Positions 37,371 to 43,565 of a stretch of DNA of 64,000 nt are shown piece after piece. Source of the DNA: an uncultured Lachnobacterium sp. (GTDB lineage: Bacteria; Bacillota; Clostridia; Lachnospirales; Lachnospiraceae); NCBI GenBank assembly GCA_900546625.1, contig URDU01000010.1, forward strand, positions 38,973-102,972. The letters are read 5' to 3'. The notes below the pieces were generated by a model that was not told where the DNA came from, did no database searches, and saw only the letters and a program-made list of their open reading frames with translations. The position numbers and the translations under genes are program-made. Positions within the stretch are counted from its first letter, which is position 1, and each line of letters begins with the position of its first letter.

Positions 37371-37454
37371 TGCAGGAGATGGGACTTGAACCCACACGAT
37401 ATTGCTACCACAGGCACCTGAAGCCTGCGCGTCTGCCAATTCCGCCACTCCTGC
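37371..37454 (-). tRNA. tRNA-Leu (anticodon CAG)
   Basis: 84 nt, class II tRNA. Acceptor GCAGGAG pairs with CTCCTGC, discriminator A, no encoded CCA. The anticodon stem CAGGC/GCCTG closes the loop TTCAGGT, giving CAG. A long variable arm and the T-loop GTTCAAGTC are present. It reads CUG. Confidence 0.97.
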
Positions 37455-37465
37455 GAACAAGCATT

Positions 37466-37494
37466 ATTCTACCAAAAAGTTTAGAAGAATGCAA
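37466..37494 (-). promoter_or_regulatory. Promoter of tRNA-Leu(CAG)
   Basis: On the minus strand -35 TTGCAT (37489-37494), 17 bp, -10 TAGAAT (37466-37471), just upstream of the tRNA 5' end. Confidence 0.65.
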
Positions 37495-37545
37495 GCATAA
37501 ATTTAAAAAACTATACGAAATGTACGAAAAACTATAAATTTGTTA

Positions 37546-38580
37546 CTACACCAGCTTTGATATATCTAAAACCAGCGCGTCAACCTCTTCCTGTTTTGTG
37601 GCCCAGCTGGTGCAAAAGCGCACTACAGTGCCCTCTTTCTCTTTTCCCATCTCTTCAAAATAATACTTCTCGGCAAGTGTCTTCTTCTGCTCATCCGATA
37701 ATATTACAAACTGCTGATTTGTAAAGCTCTCAACCCAAAACGGCACCTTCTTCTGTTCAAATGCCCCTTTAATCTGCATGGCAAGCTCATCTGCACGCTT
37801 TGTCTTTTCAAAATAATCGCCATTCTCAAGCATAGTGGCAAACTGTAAGCCCATCAGCCAGCCCTTTGCAAGCACTGCACCGTTTTGCTTCATATAAGCC
37901 TTAAAACGATATTTGATATCCTCAGCATTTATAACCAGAGCTTCACCAAAGAGCGCACCGCACTTTGTGCCACCGATATAAAAAACATCCGAAAGCATGG
38001 CAAAATCACAGAGTGTAAGGTCATTTTTATCTGAGCCCAGTCCGTAGCCCATTCTTGCGCCATCCACAAACAGGTACATGCCGTATTTCTTGCAGACAGC
38101 ACTGATATCGCAAAGCTCTCTTTTCGTATAAAGAGTACCCTGCTCCGTCGGAAATGAAATATAAACCATCTTTGGCTCCGTCAGATACTCAGGCTTTGCA
38201 TTGTCATAATACTCTGCGGCACACGCCTCAATCTGCGCAGCACTGATTTTACCGTCCGTGTTAGGAAGCGCAAGAATCTTATGCCCTGTATTCTCAATAG
38301 AAGCCGCCTCGTGGCAATTGATATGCCCCGTATCCGCCGCGATCACACTCTGCACCGGTGAAAGTGCCGCCGCAACCACAACATAATTGGCCTGTGTGGC
38401 ACCCGGAATGAATTTAATCATGGAATCATCTCTGCCAATAAGCCCCTTAATAATCTGCTCAGCCTTATCGCACCACTCATCCTCACCATATCCCGGATAG
38501 CTGGTTGTATTTGTATCTGCCAGTGCCTTCAAAATGCAGTCAAAAGCACCGCGGTTGTAATCGTTATTAAATCTAATCAT
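37546..38580 (-). CDS. Low-specificity L-threonine aldolase-like PLP enzyme
   Basis: 344 residues. Fold-type I PLP enzyme that cleaves threonine/allo-threonine to glycine and acetaldehyde. N-terminal IRFNNDYNRGAFDCILKALA is the usual start of this group. FIPGATQANYVVVAA binds the PLP phosphate, and LFVDGARMGYGLG holds the Asp that contacts the pyridine nitrogen. YIGGTKCGALFGEAL holds the Schiff-base Lys. ATG 38580 is chosen to match that family start; a GTG three codons earlier is nearer the GAGAGG site. Monocistronic, next to the tRNA-Leu repeat block. Confidence 0.87.
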   Translation of the reverse strand: MIRFNNDYNRGAFDCILKALADTNTTSYPGYGEDEWCDKAEQIIKGLIGRDDSMIKFIPGATQANYVVVAAALSPVQSVIAADTGHINCHEAASIENTGHKILALPNTDGKISAAQIEACAAEYYDNAKPEYLTEPKMVYISFPTEQGTLYTKRELCDISAVCKKYGMYLFVDGARMGYGLGSDKNDLTLCDFAMLSDVFYIGGTKCGALFGEALVINAEDIKYRFKAYMKQNGAVLAKGWLMGLQFATMLENGDYFEKTKRADELAMQIKGAFEQKKVPFWVESFTNQQFVILSDEQKKTLAEKYYFEEMGKEKEGTVVRFCTSWATKQEEVDALVLDISKLV

Positions 38581-38639
38581 AAAATACACTTACCTCTCTT
38601 AATCCCTGTTTTATTGTTCTATGCCACGATCCGACCAAA

Positions 38640-38800
38640 CCGGAGGCGAGACCTTGAACCATGGTGCTCCTGCCCCACAACGACCGAAGCCACGCGGAAG
38701 ATGGGTCGCAAGACGTCCGGGGGACGTCTGTTCTGCAACGACCGAAGCGGAGCGGAGACCCTGGACCCATGGGGACAAGGTTCGCTTCCGCTTCTAAAAT
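38640..38800 (-). repeat. GC-rich repeat downstream of tRNA-Leu(AAG), copy 1
   Basis: GC-rich stretch unlike its surroundings, with two related subunits: GAGACC(T/C)TG, then A(C)CCATGG, and ACGACCGAAGC repeated. It is strongly similar to 46722-46884. Together with the terminator, tRNA and upstream promoter it forms a block of about 300 bp present twice in this window. Open frames through it are artefacts of high GC. Confidence 0.75.
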
Positions 38801-38801
38801 T

Positions 38802-38835
38802 AAAAAGGGCTAAGCCCTAAGGCTTAACCCTTTTT
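38802..38835 (-). terminator. Terminator of tRNA-Leu(AAG) copy 1
   Basis: AAAAAGGGCTAAGCC pairs with GGCTTAACCCTTTTT, giving a near-perfect intrinsic terminator 10 bp after the tRNA. An identical stem follows copy 2. Confidence 0.8.
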
Positions 38836-38845
38836 AGTTTTATAA

Positions 38846-38930
38846 TGCGGAAGATGGGACTTGAACCCACACGATTGCAATAATCACAAGATCCTTAGTC
38901 TTGCTCGTCTGCCAGTTCCGACACTTCCGC
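38846..38930 (-). tRNA. tRNA-Leu (anticodon AAG), copy 1
   Basis: 85 nt class II tRNA. Acceptor GCGGAAG/CTTCCGC, discriminator A, no encoded CCA. Anticodon stem CAAGA/TCTTG with loop CTAAGGA gives AAG; A34 is probably edited to inosine in use. Long variable arm and GTTCAAGTC T-loop. Identical in sequence to the copy at 46930-47014. Confidence 0.96.
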
Positions 38931-38970
38931 ATGTATTTTGTTTTCGTCGCTTGTCTCACGCGACTCGTAT

Positions 38971-38999
38971 ATAATATCAGATTGTTTTCAAAAATGCAA
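38971..38999 (-). promoter_or_regulatory. Promoter of tRNA-Leu(AAG) copy 1
   Basis: On the minus strand -35 TTGCAT (38994-38999), 17 bp, -10 TATTAT (38971-38976). The short leader holds the GTCGC/GCGAC hairpin also found before copy 2. Confidence 0.65.
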
Positions 39000-39027
39000 G
39001 CACTTTTTTCAAAAAAATCATATTTTT

Positions 39028-39543
39028 TTACAGACTCTTTTCATAGCACAAAAACGGCTGCCCAAACAGGCTGCATTCACCCACTGTCTCAAATCCAAAC
39101 ACTGCATACGAGCGCAGAGCCTTCACATTGAGCTTGTTGACTAAAAAATGCACACTTTTGTACCCTCTCCTTGCGAGCTCTTCCATCCCAAATGCCAGCA
39201 TTTGTCTGGCGATTTTCTGATTCTGAAAATCCGGATGAACCGCAAGTCTTGAAAGCTCAGCTCCGGGTGCCAGTCTGCTGCTCCAGCAATCAAGCTTCTC
39301 CACCTGCGGATCATCATCAATTGAAATCGCAGCGATAATCCTGTCCTCTTTGCTTCCGGCATCCGCATTAATCTCCTGCCCATCAATCATTACAAACAAG
39401 GCTTCTCTACCAAGATCAAACTCAATCTCCTTCATTCCGGGATAAGAATCGTCCCATGGACAATACTCCCTGCCGAGCTGTATCTTATACAATTTTAAAA
39501 TTTCTTCTTTATTTTCATCTGTAGCTGCTACTATTTTTCTCAT
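39028..39543 (-). CDS. GNAT family N-acetyltransferase
   Basis: 171 residues. N-terminal IVAATDENKEEILKLYKIQL and the acetyl-CoA binding core GAELSRLAVHPDFQNQKIAR, with the R/Q-x-x-G/A motif in modified form, identify a GCN5-related acetyltransferase. VNKLNVKALRSYAVFGFETVG is the usual C-terminal strand-helix. The substrate is unknown. ATG at 39543 is preferred over one five codons earlier because AGGATAATTTG precedes it. First gene of the segment bounded by the two tRNA-Leu(AAG) blocks. Confidence 0.88.
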   Translation of the reverse strand: MRKIVAATDENKEEILKLYKIQLGREYCPWDDSYPGMKEIEFDLGREALFVMIDGQEINADAGSKEDRIIAAISIDDDPQVEKLDCWSSRLAPGAELSRLAVHPDFQNQKIARQMLAFGMEELARRGYKSVHFLVNKLNVKALRSYAVFGFETVGECSLFGQPFLCYEKSL

Positions 39544-39605
39544 CAAATTATCCTGCATGTATTGCTATAAAAAATGGACTGATAATCTACTGCCCATTTC
39601 TATGC

Positions 39606-39911
39606 TCATTTAGCAACAATATACTCCATTTCTTCGTTTTTAGAAAGAATATCTAAAAGCCTGAACACCGGTCCCGTCGGATGTGTCCTACCACCTTCCC
39701 ATGCTTCCACTGTTTTAATCGAAACTCCCATATATGAAGCAAATACACTTTGAGTCATCCCCGCCTTTGTCCTAATATCACGTATTTCTTTTCCACTATA
39801 CTCTTTGACCGGCAAAATCATATATGTTTTTACTCTACCCGCTCCATATCCTTTCTCATAAGCTATAGCTTCCTCGAGTCCTTCTTTTAAATCCTCAAAT
39901 AATGAACTCAT
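39606..39911 (-). CDS. HigA-type XRE antitoxin
   Basis: 101 residues. An N-terminal helical part (SLFEDLKEGLEEAIAYEKG) and a C-terminal Cro/CI helix-turn-helix (IRDIRTKAGMTQSVFASYMG, VSIKTVEAWEGGRTHP), the layout of HigA2/NadS antitoxins. ATG at 39911 has AGGAGGTGATTTCT upstream and begins 6 bp after the toxin stop. It should neutralise the upstream toxin and repress the promoter that carries the palindrome at 40297-40317. Confidence 0.88.
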   Translation of the reverse strand: MSSLFEDLKEGLEEAIAYEKGYGAGRVKTYMILPVKEYSGKEIRDIRTKAGMTQSVFASYMGVSIKTVEAWEGGRTHPTGPVFRLLDILSKNEEMEYIVAK

Positions 39912-39916
39912 AGAAA

Positions 39917-40264
39917 TCACCTCCTATTTTTAGCAGCTTCCTCTCTCAACGATTTAACTAATTTCTTTAAAACGCTTTTTTCTTCCTCTGTAAGATTTTC
40001 CTGACTCTTTTTTTGAAATGCTGTAATCAGATATATTACTTCATACTCCGCAAAATCAGTATAACAAACTCGTACGCTACCACTTTTGCCTCTATTCTGG
40101 AGCGGAAATCTGACCTTGCGAATTCCACCAGTTCCTTCCATTATAGGTCCTGACACAGGATCTTTAAGTAACATTATCTGAAGCGCTCGTAATTCATCCT
40201 CACCTAATCCAATCTCTTTCCATCTTTTTGAAAACAACGGAACCTCTATAAAAGTTCTTGTCAT
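39917..40264 (-). CDS. HigB/RelE-type toxin
   Basis: 115 residues. Basic RelE-superfamily mRNA interferase of the HigB2 group: FIEVPLFSKRWKEIGLGEDE, then GTGGIRKVRFPLQNRGKSGSV and RVCYTDFAEYEVIYLITAFQ, ending with a Lys/Glu-rich helix. It is probably a ribosome-dependent RNase that cuts translated mRNA. The toxin gene precedes the antitoxin gene, the order typical of HigBA. Length and motifs look complete, so the system is probably intact, unlike the remnant at 5689-5960. Confidence 0.87.
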   Translation of the reverse strand: MTRTFIEVPLFSKRWKEIGLGEDELRALQIMLLKDPVSGPIMEGTGGIRKVRFPLQNRGKSGSVRVCYTDFAEYEVIYLITAFQKKSQENLTEEEKSVLKKLVKSLREEAAKNRR

Positions 40265-40291
40265 TTGTAATTTTCCCTTCTCTTTTTAACT

Positions 40292-40320
40292 ATATTACAC
40301 CCTATATTATAGGGTGTCAA
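40292..40320 (-). promoter_or_regulatory. HigBA-type promoter with palindromic operator in the spacer
   Basis: On the minus strand -35 TTGACA (40315-40320), 17 bp, -10 TAATAT (40292-40297). A 21-bp palindrome (ACACCCTATA, centre T, TATAGGGTGT; 40297-40317) fills the spacer, so a bound antitoxin would block RNA polymerase. A near-identical copy lies at 42150-42178. Confidence 0.75.
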
Positions 40321-40367
40321 CACAATTCATCTTTATAAAACATAATTTTATCAATTTTCTTTATTGT

Positions 40368-40640
40368 CTAACATATACTTCTTCCAAAAATCCCATCAAA
40401 ACCAACCTTCTCAAAAAGTCTATGGGTATGAACTGTTGCTTTTACAGGTTTGTATCCGTCCTTGTTTTTCTTATGACATTTTTCTAAATCTGATCTTGTT
40501 TGAAATGCCACATCTCCGTTCAGAATACAACCACTCTCTTTTAATAATGTTTTTAATAATTGAATAAATTGAATTTTTACATCATCTGTCAGGTGATGCA
40601 AGGAATACGTTGCAATAATAAAATCATATGCATTGTAGCA
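40368..40640 (-). pseudogene. Decayed, rearranged copy of the methyltransferase gene at 42319-42936
   Basis: Reading minus, the stretch around 40460-40625 encodes HHLTDDVKIQFIQLLKTLLK and GDVAFQTRSDLEKCHKKNKD, nearly identical to the intact methyltransferase. A second scrap at 40361-40383 repeats that gene's ribosome site and first codons. The SAM-binding N-terminal half is missing, the pieces are out of order, and the reading continues into an unrelated tail. No start codon with a ribosome site is present. Confidence 0.75.
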
Positions 40641-40676
40641 TTTTTGTAAATAGAGATTGATTCATCTAAAATTATT

Positions 40677-41669
40677 TTATTGTCGGCTGTATTTTACCGC
40701 TTTCACGACTGTCTCAATGCAATTAATTGTTAATGCCAAAATGATGATTGAGAGAAATACCTTATTATAGTGTATAAAAACATGTGAAATACCTTCTGCA
40801 TCCGTTCCAAATAACTGCTCAATACCATCAAAAAATCCACTATTCATAATCCTATCATTTAACAGCCAAATGCTTGTTAATACTCCATCAATAATATTGG
40901 TGATAATGGTAACAAGCATCACCCTTTTGGTATAGCTGCCATCAATAAGTCTCACACTATCCCTTGTAACACCCAAAATTCCAAATGCAAGAATGAAATA
41001 CCATGTTTGTCTGATATATTCTAAATTAAAAAGTGGTTCATGCACACCTACCCCATTTTTTACGAATGCAATGCATAAAATCTGTGGGCATACAAGAAAT
41101 ACAAGAGTGAAGATAACCGAAAAAACAATTCCTACAATCGCATCTACTTTTGAAATCCTATTAGACTTTTGTGGAACAGGAGGCAAATTATCTATTCCAT
41201 CATTTAACCCATCCACCTTAATTCCTTTTTTATAAAAGAATGCAAATAATAATGTCACAAATGCAAATCCTGTCAATATACCGCCAAAAATCCCACCGAT
41301 GGTTCTATAGATAGCTATATACCAGATTGTGTGCGATGTTAATGCTGCCATGATTTGAGCAAATAACATTCCGCCACTGATGCACGCTGTCACAATTTTC
41401 AATACATACACATATAAACTGTAATACGGCTGTCCAATCAAACACTCCTGTGTTTCACCTTTATATTTCGAAGCTAACTCATTCGGGGTTCCCAGTTCCG
41501 TTAGAACAACTTTGATATCACGCTCCGTTGGAGTAACATCCTCACATCGTTCCTCCAACATATCTTGTATGATCGTCTCTAATTCCGCCGCCACGTCTTT
41601 TTTCATGGCGGATTTCATATGTTTTGTAACTGCATAAATGTATCTGTCGATCAAATCATTTTTTACCAT
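40677..41669 (-). CDS. HAAS/DUF1700-type membrane protein
   Basis: 330 residues. The N-terminal 70 residues (LIDRYIYAVTKHMKSAMKKD, TPTERDIKVVLTELGTPNEL) form the helical HAAS/DUF1700-type domain that usually accompanies PadR regulators. About seven transmembrane helices follow. It begins directly after the PadR stop codon (TAAATG), so the two are coupled. Such pairs are thought to link membrane stress sensing to PadR control; the direct role is unknown. Confidence 0.82.
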   Translation of the reverse strand: MVKNDLIDRYIYAVTKHMKSAMKKDVAAELETIIQDMLEERCEDVTPTERDIKVVLTELGTPNELASKYKGETQECLIGQPYYSLYVYVLKIVTACISGGMLFAQIMAALTSHTIWYIAIYRTIGGIFGGILTGFAFVTLLFAFFYKKGIKVDGLNDGIDNLPPVPQKSNRISKVDAIVGIVFSVIFTLVFLVCPQILCIAFVKNGVGVHEPLFNLEYIRQTWYFILAFGILGVTRDSVRLIDGSYTKRVMLVTIITNIIDGVLTSIWLLNDRIMNSGFFDGIEQLFGTDAEGISHVFIHYNKVFLSIIILALTINCIETVVKAVKYSRQ

Positions 41670-42005
41670 TTATTCTTCCTCCATTAAAACATTGATTGAC
41701 TGTGAAAATTTTTTCCAGTGTTCTTTAATTTTTTTATAAACCAGCTTCCCATCTTCTGTGATGATATAATATTTTCTTGGCTTCGTTGCCTCAGTTTCCC
41801 ATTCACTTTTTAGTAGACCTTGACTCTCTAGTCTTCTCAGTAGAGGATATAATGTATTGCCTTCTATCGAAATACCTTTTCCTTCTAATTCCTTTACCAA
41901 TGAATATCCATACATTGGTTTATTTAGTTGTGCTAACACTACCATGATGAGTGTGCCCCGTCTGAATTCTAAAATTAATCCTGAAACAATTTCATCACAA
42001 TTCAT
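41670..42005 (-). CDS. PadR family transcriptional regulator
   Basis: 111 residues. Winged helix with FRRGTLIMVVLAQLNKPMYG, YSLVKELEGKGISIEGNTLY and PLLRRLESQGLLKSEW, the diagnostic PadR sequence. A short C-terminal helix (KKIKEHWKKFSQSINVLMEE) serves for dimerisation. AGGGAGGAGAATGG precedes ATG. It probably represses its own operon through the dyad that overlaps the promoter at 42091-42119. Confidence 0.92.
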   Translation of the reverse strand: MNCDEIVSGLILEFRRGTLIMVVLAQLNKPMYGYSLVKELEGKGISIEGNTLYPLLRRLESQGLLKSEWETEATKPRKYYIITEDGKLVYKKIKEHWKKFSQSINVLMEEE

Positions 42006-42090
42006 CCATTCTCCTCCCTTCAGTATCCTTTATTTAAATTCATTATGTTTATTGCACTGTATTGTGTGTCGCACACTATGTGTTTAACAT

Positions 42091-42119
42091 AGTATACTGT
42101 GTATCACACATTATGTCAA
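42091..42119 (-). promoter_or_regulatory. PadR operon promoter with overlapping dyad
   Basis: On the minus strand -35 TTGACA (42114-42119), 17 bp, -10 TATACT (42091-42096), a near-consensus site. GTGTGATACACAG in the spacer and GTGTGTCGCACAC just downstream (from about 42064) form a dyad around ACATAG/CTATGT, a likely PadR operator. Confidence 0.7.
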
Positions 42120-42149
42120 CAAGTTTATCCTTTGCATTTTAAGTTTCGC

Positions 42150-42178
42150 ATATTACGCCCTATATTATAGGGTGTCAA
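42150..42178 (-). promoter_or_regulatory. Second copy of the HigBA promoter-operator, upstream of padR
   Basis: -35 TTGACA (42173-42178), 17-bp palindromic spacer and -10 TAATAT (42150-42155) match 40292-40320 except for one base, and the flank CAACACAATTCAT is also shared. No toxin gene follows; transcription from here would enter the PadR operon. The rest of the 42.18-42.32 kb gap has no assignable feature. Confidence 0.65.
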
Positions 42179-42318
42179 CACAATTCATGTCCTCCTTACA
42201 TTTAATACAATAACGCTGGAAAAATGTGGTGTCAGTGGTGGGAATAGCCAAGGATTTTGATATAGGATTAGCGATAGTGTAGATAATAAAAAAAGGACAC
42301 TGTCTTGCATGTTTGTAT

Positions 42319-42936
42319 TTACTTCTTTATCATCAGTAACCCTGCACAATAAGATACCTGAGTAAATTCCAATTCAGGAAATGCTTTCTTTAACTCATCT
42401 ACCACAAAATAGATTTCATCCTCATCCCATCCATCCTTGTTTTCCTTATGACATTTTTCTAAATCTGAGCTTGTTTGAAATGCCACATCTCCAATCAGAA
42501 TGCAACCACCCTCTTTTAATAATGTTTTTAATAATTGAATAAATTGAATTTTCTCATCATCTGTCAGGTGATGTAAGGAATACGTTGCAATAATAAAATC
42601 ATATGTATGCTGTAAAAGCGATTCCACCAGCCCTTCGGAAAAATCGCCCTGATATAAATGTGCATCTGGCATTTTCTTTTGAGCTAACTCTATCATTCTT
42701 TCCGAAAAATCCTGTCCATATATTTCACACTCTTTTTCATATAATTTTGTGGTGAGCGTTCCTGTGCCGAAACCGATATCAAGAATCGTTGGGTTTTCTC
42801 TTTCAAGAACCTTCTTATAAATCATTCCAAGTATTTCTTTATAACCGGCAAACGGATAACAATTCTCTTCATATGAAATTCCAACTGTTTTGTCATATCC
42901 ATCTGCCCACAAATCAAATCCTTTATTATCTAACAT
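42319..42936 (-). CDS. SAM-dependent methyltransferase, class I
   Basis: 205 residues. Motif I TILDIGFGTGTLTTKL, motif II EIYGQDFSERMIELAQKKMP, motif III FIIATYSLHHLTDDEKIQFI and GCILIGDVAFQ give a complete Rossmann methyltransferase of the UbiE/type 11-12 group; the N-terminus is MLDNKGFDLWADGYDKTVG. The substrate is unknown. ATG 42936 follows AAGGAGAAGAAGTAT; a longer start 23 codons upstream lacks a comparable site. A decayed copy lies at 40368-40640. Confidence 0.88.
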   Translation of the reverse strand: MLDNKGFDLWADGYDKTVGISYEENCYPFAGYKEILGMIYKKVLERENPTILDIGFGTGTLTTKLYEKECEIYGQDFSERMIELAQKKMPDAHLYQGDFSEGLVESLLQHTYDFIIATYSLHHLTDDEKIQFIQLLKTLLKEGGCILIGDVAFQTSSDLEKCHKENKDGWDEDEIYFVVDELKKAFPELEFTQVSYCAGLLMIKK

Positions 42937-43004
42937 ATACTTCTTCTCCTTCTTTGAGCTACCTTTCTCCAAAGGTTTTTTCATCTCACAATCAAAAATC
43001 AACA

Positions 43005-43033
43005 TTGAAAACAGCTTCCAACTGTGGTATATT
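43005..43033 (+). promoter_or_regulatory. Promoter of the antisense antitoxin RNA
   Basis: -35 TTGAAA (43005-43010), 17 bp, -10 TATATT (43028-43033), facing the 3' end of the small toxin gene. Confidence 0.65.
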
Positions 43034-43039
43034 GATTAT

Positions 43040-43166
43040 AAAGAAAGGCACTCGCTGGAACGAATGCCTCTCAGGAGCCCCACTCCAAAAGGTGGAGTTT
43101 CCAAAACTGGTTTATATCCTCTTACATAGAGGCGCCCGTCCTGGTGCAAACAGGGCGGGCATTTTT
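43040..43166 (+). ncRNA. Predicted antisense antitoxin RNA (RatA-like)
   Basis: A transcript of about 125-130 nt is bounded by the promoter at 43005-43033 and the intrinsic terminator GCCCGTCCTG/CAGGGCGGGC (43134-43160) with ATTTTTATTTT after it. An internal hairpin (CTCCA/TGGAG) lies at about 43083-43098. It converges on and overlaps the 3' end of the toxin mRNA, the layout of TxpA/RatA of Bacillus. It has no coding frame of interest. Ends are inferred from sequence only. Confidence 0.65.
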
Positions 43167-43281
43167 ATTTTCTCTTGTTTCTCTTATCGAGAAAGGCAAG
43201 CAACGCTACAATCAAGCTACCAAAAGACATCAGCAAGGCTAATATCCCAATGAAAATCGAAATAATCTCATAAGCCGTCAT
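43165..43281 (-). CDS. Holin-like type I toxin peptide (TxpA/BsrG-like)
   Basis: 38 residues: MTAYEIISIFIGILALLMSF followed by GSLIVALLAFLDKRNKRK. A short polar start, one membrane helix and a basic tail are the pattern of the putative holin-like toxins of Firmicutes, which depolarise the membrane when overproduced. GGGAGGTGGCGCAA precedes the ATG. The gene has its own promoter and is opposed by the antisense RNA at 43040-43166. The long frame upstream of this ATG is non-coding leader. Confidence 0.82.
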   Translation of the reverse strand: MTAYEIISIFIGILALLMSFGSLIVALLAFLDKRNKRK

Positions 43282-43369
43282 TTGCGCCACCTCCCTTCTT
43301 ATGTATTCCAGCAAACTGGTTTCATCAGCTCGGGAGGCTACCACCCCTGTCATGGGTTCCATGCGAAAA

Positions 43370-43398
43370 ATTTTATCATAAGCGATCAACAATTTCAA
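43370..43398 (-). promoter_or_regulatory. Promoter of the type I toxin gene
   Basis: On the minus strand -35 TTGAAA (43393-43398), 17 bp, -10 TAAAAT (43370-43375), giving a leader of about 80 nt before the toxin ATG. Confidence 0.65.
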
Positions 43399-43423
43399 TG
43401 TGATTTTTTTCTTAAAATTAAGG

Positions 43424-43452
43424 TTGACGGCAAAAATCGTATATAGTATACT
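43424..43452 (+). promoter_or_regulatory. Promoter of the MATE exporter
   Basis: -35 TTGACG (43424-43429), 17 bp, -10 TATACT (43447-43452). It diverges from the toxin promoter, with 25 bp between the two -35 boxes. Confidence 0.7.
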
Positions 43453-43476
43453 GTGAAAAGCACATCGGAGGGTTAA

Positions 43477-43509
43477 TTGTTCGATAGAAACAATGGCTGG
43501 ATAAGATGA
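43477..43509 (+). CDS. Possible 10-codon leader peptide of the MATE gene
   Basis: GGAGGG (43467-43472) is followed by TTG and a frame reading MFDRNNGWIR, stop. Its last four codons lie on the 5' arm of the terminator that precedes the MATE gene. That is the geometry of ribosome-mediated attenuation at antibiotic-resistance genes. Spacing to the ribosome site is short (4 nt), so translation is unproven. Confidence 0.35.
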   Translation: MFDRNNGWIR

Positions 43510-43545
43510 CAGGCTGAAATGCCTGTTACTTATCCAGCCTTTTTT
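43495..43545 (+). terminator. Attenuator hairpin ahead of the MATE exporter gene
   Basis: GGCTGGATAAG (43495-43505) pairs perfectly with CTTATCCAGCC (43529-43539), with an inner ACAGGC/GCCTGT stem, followed by six T. It sits between promoter and gene, so full-length transcription needs read-through. Confidence 0.85.
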
Positions 43546-43565
43546 GAATGAAAGGAATCTAAAAA

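Noticed and set aside
37269-37460. 63-residue frame starting MFAGVAELADAQASGACGSN
   Set aside because: It is the translation of tRNA-Leu(CAG); the AELADAQ-type string is the usual tRNA artefact.
38573-38820. Frames rich in Gly/Pro/Arg across the tRNA-associated GC-rich repeat (also 46632-46887)
   Set aside because: They follow the repeat on both strands and at both copies, and show no ribosome site or protein-like composition.
39606-40264. Prophage or integrase in the tRNA-flanked segment
   Set aside because: No integrase, recombinase, capsid or other phage gene is present between the two tRNA-Leu blocks; the holin-like peptide fits a type I toxin.
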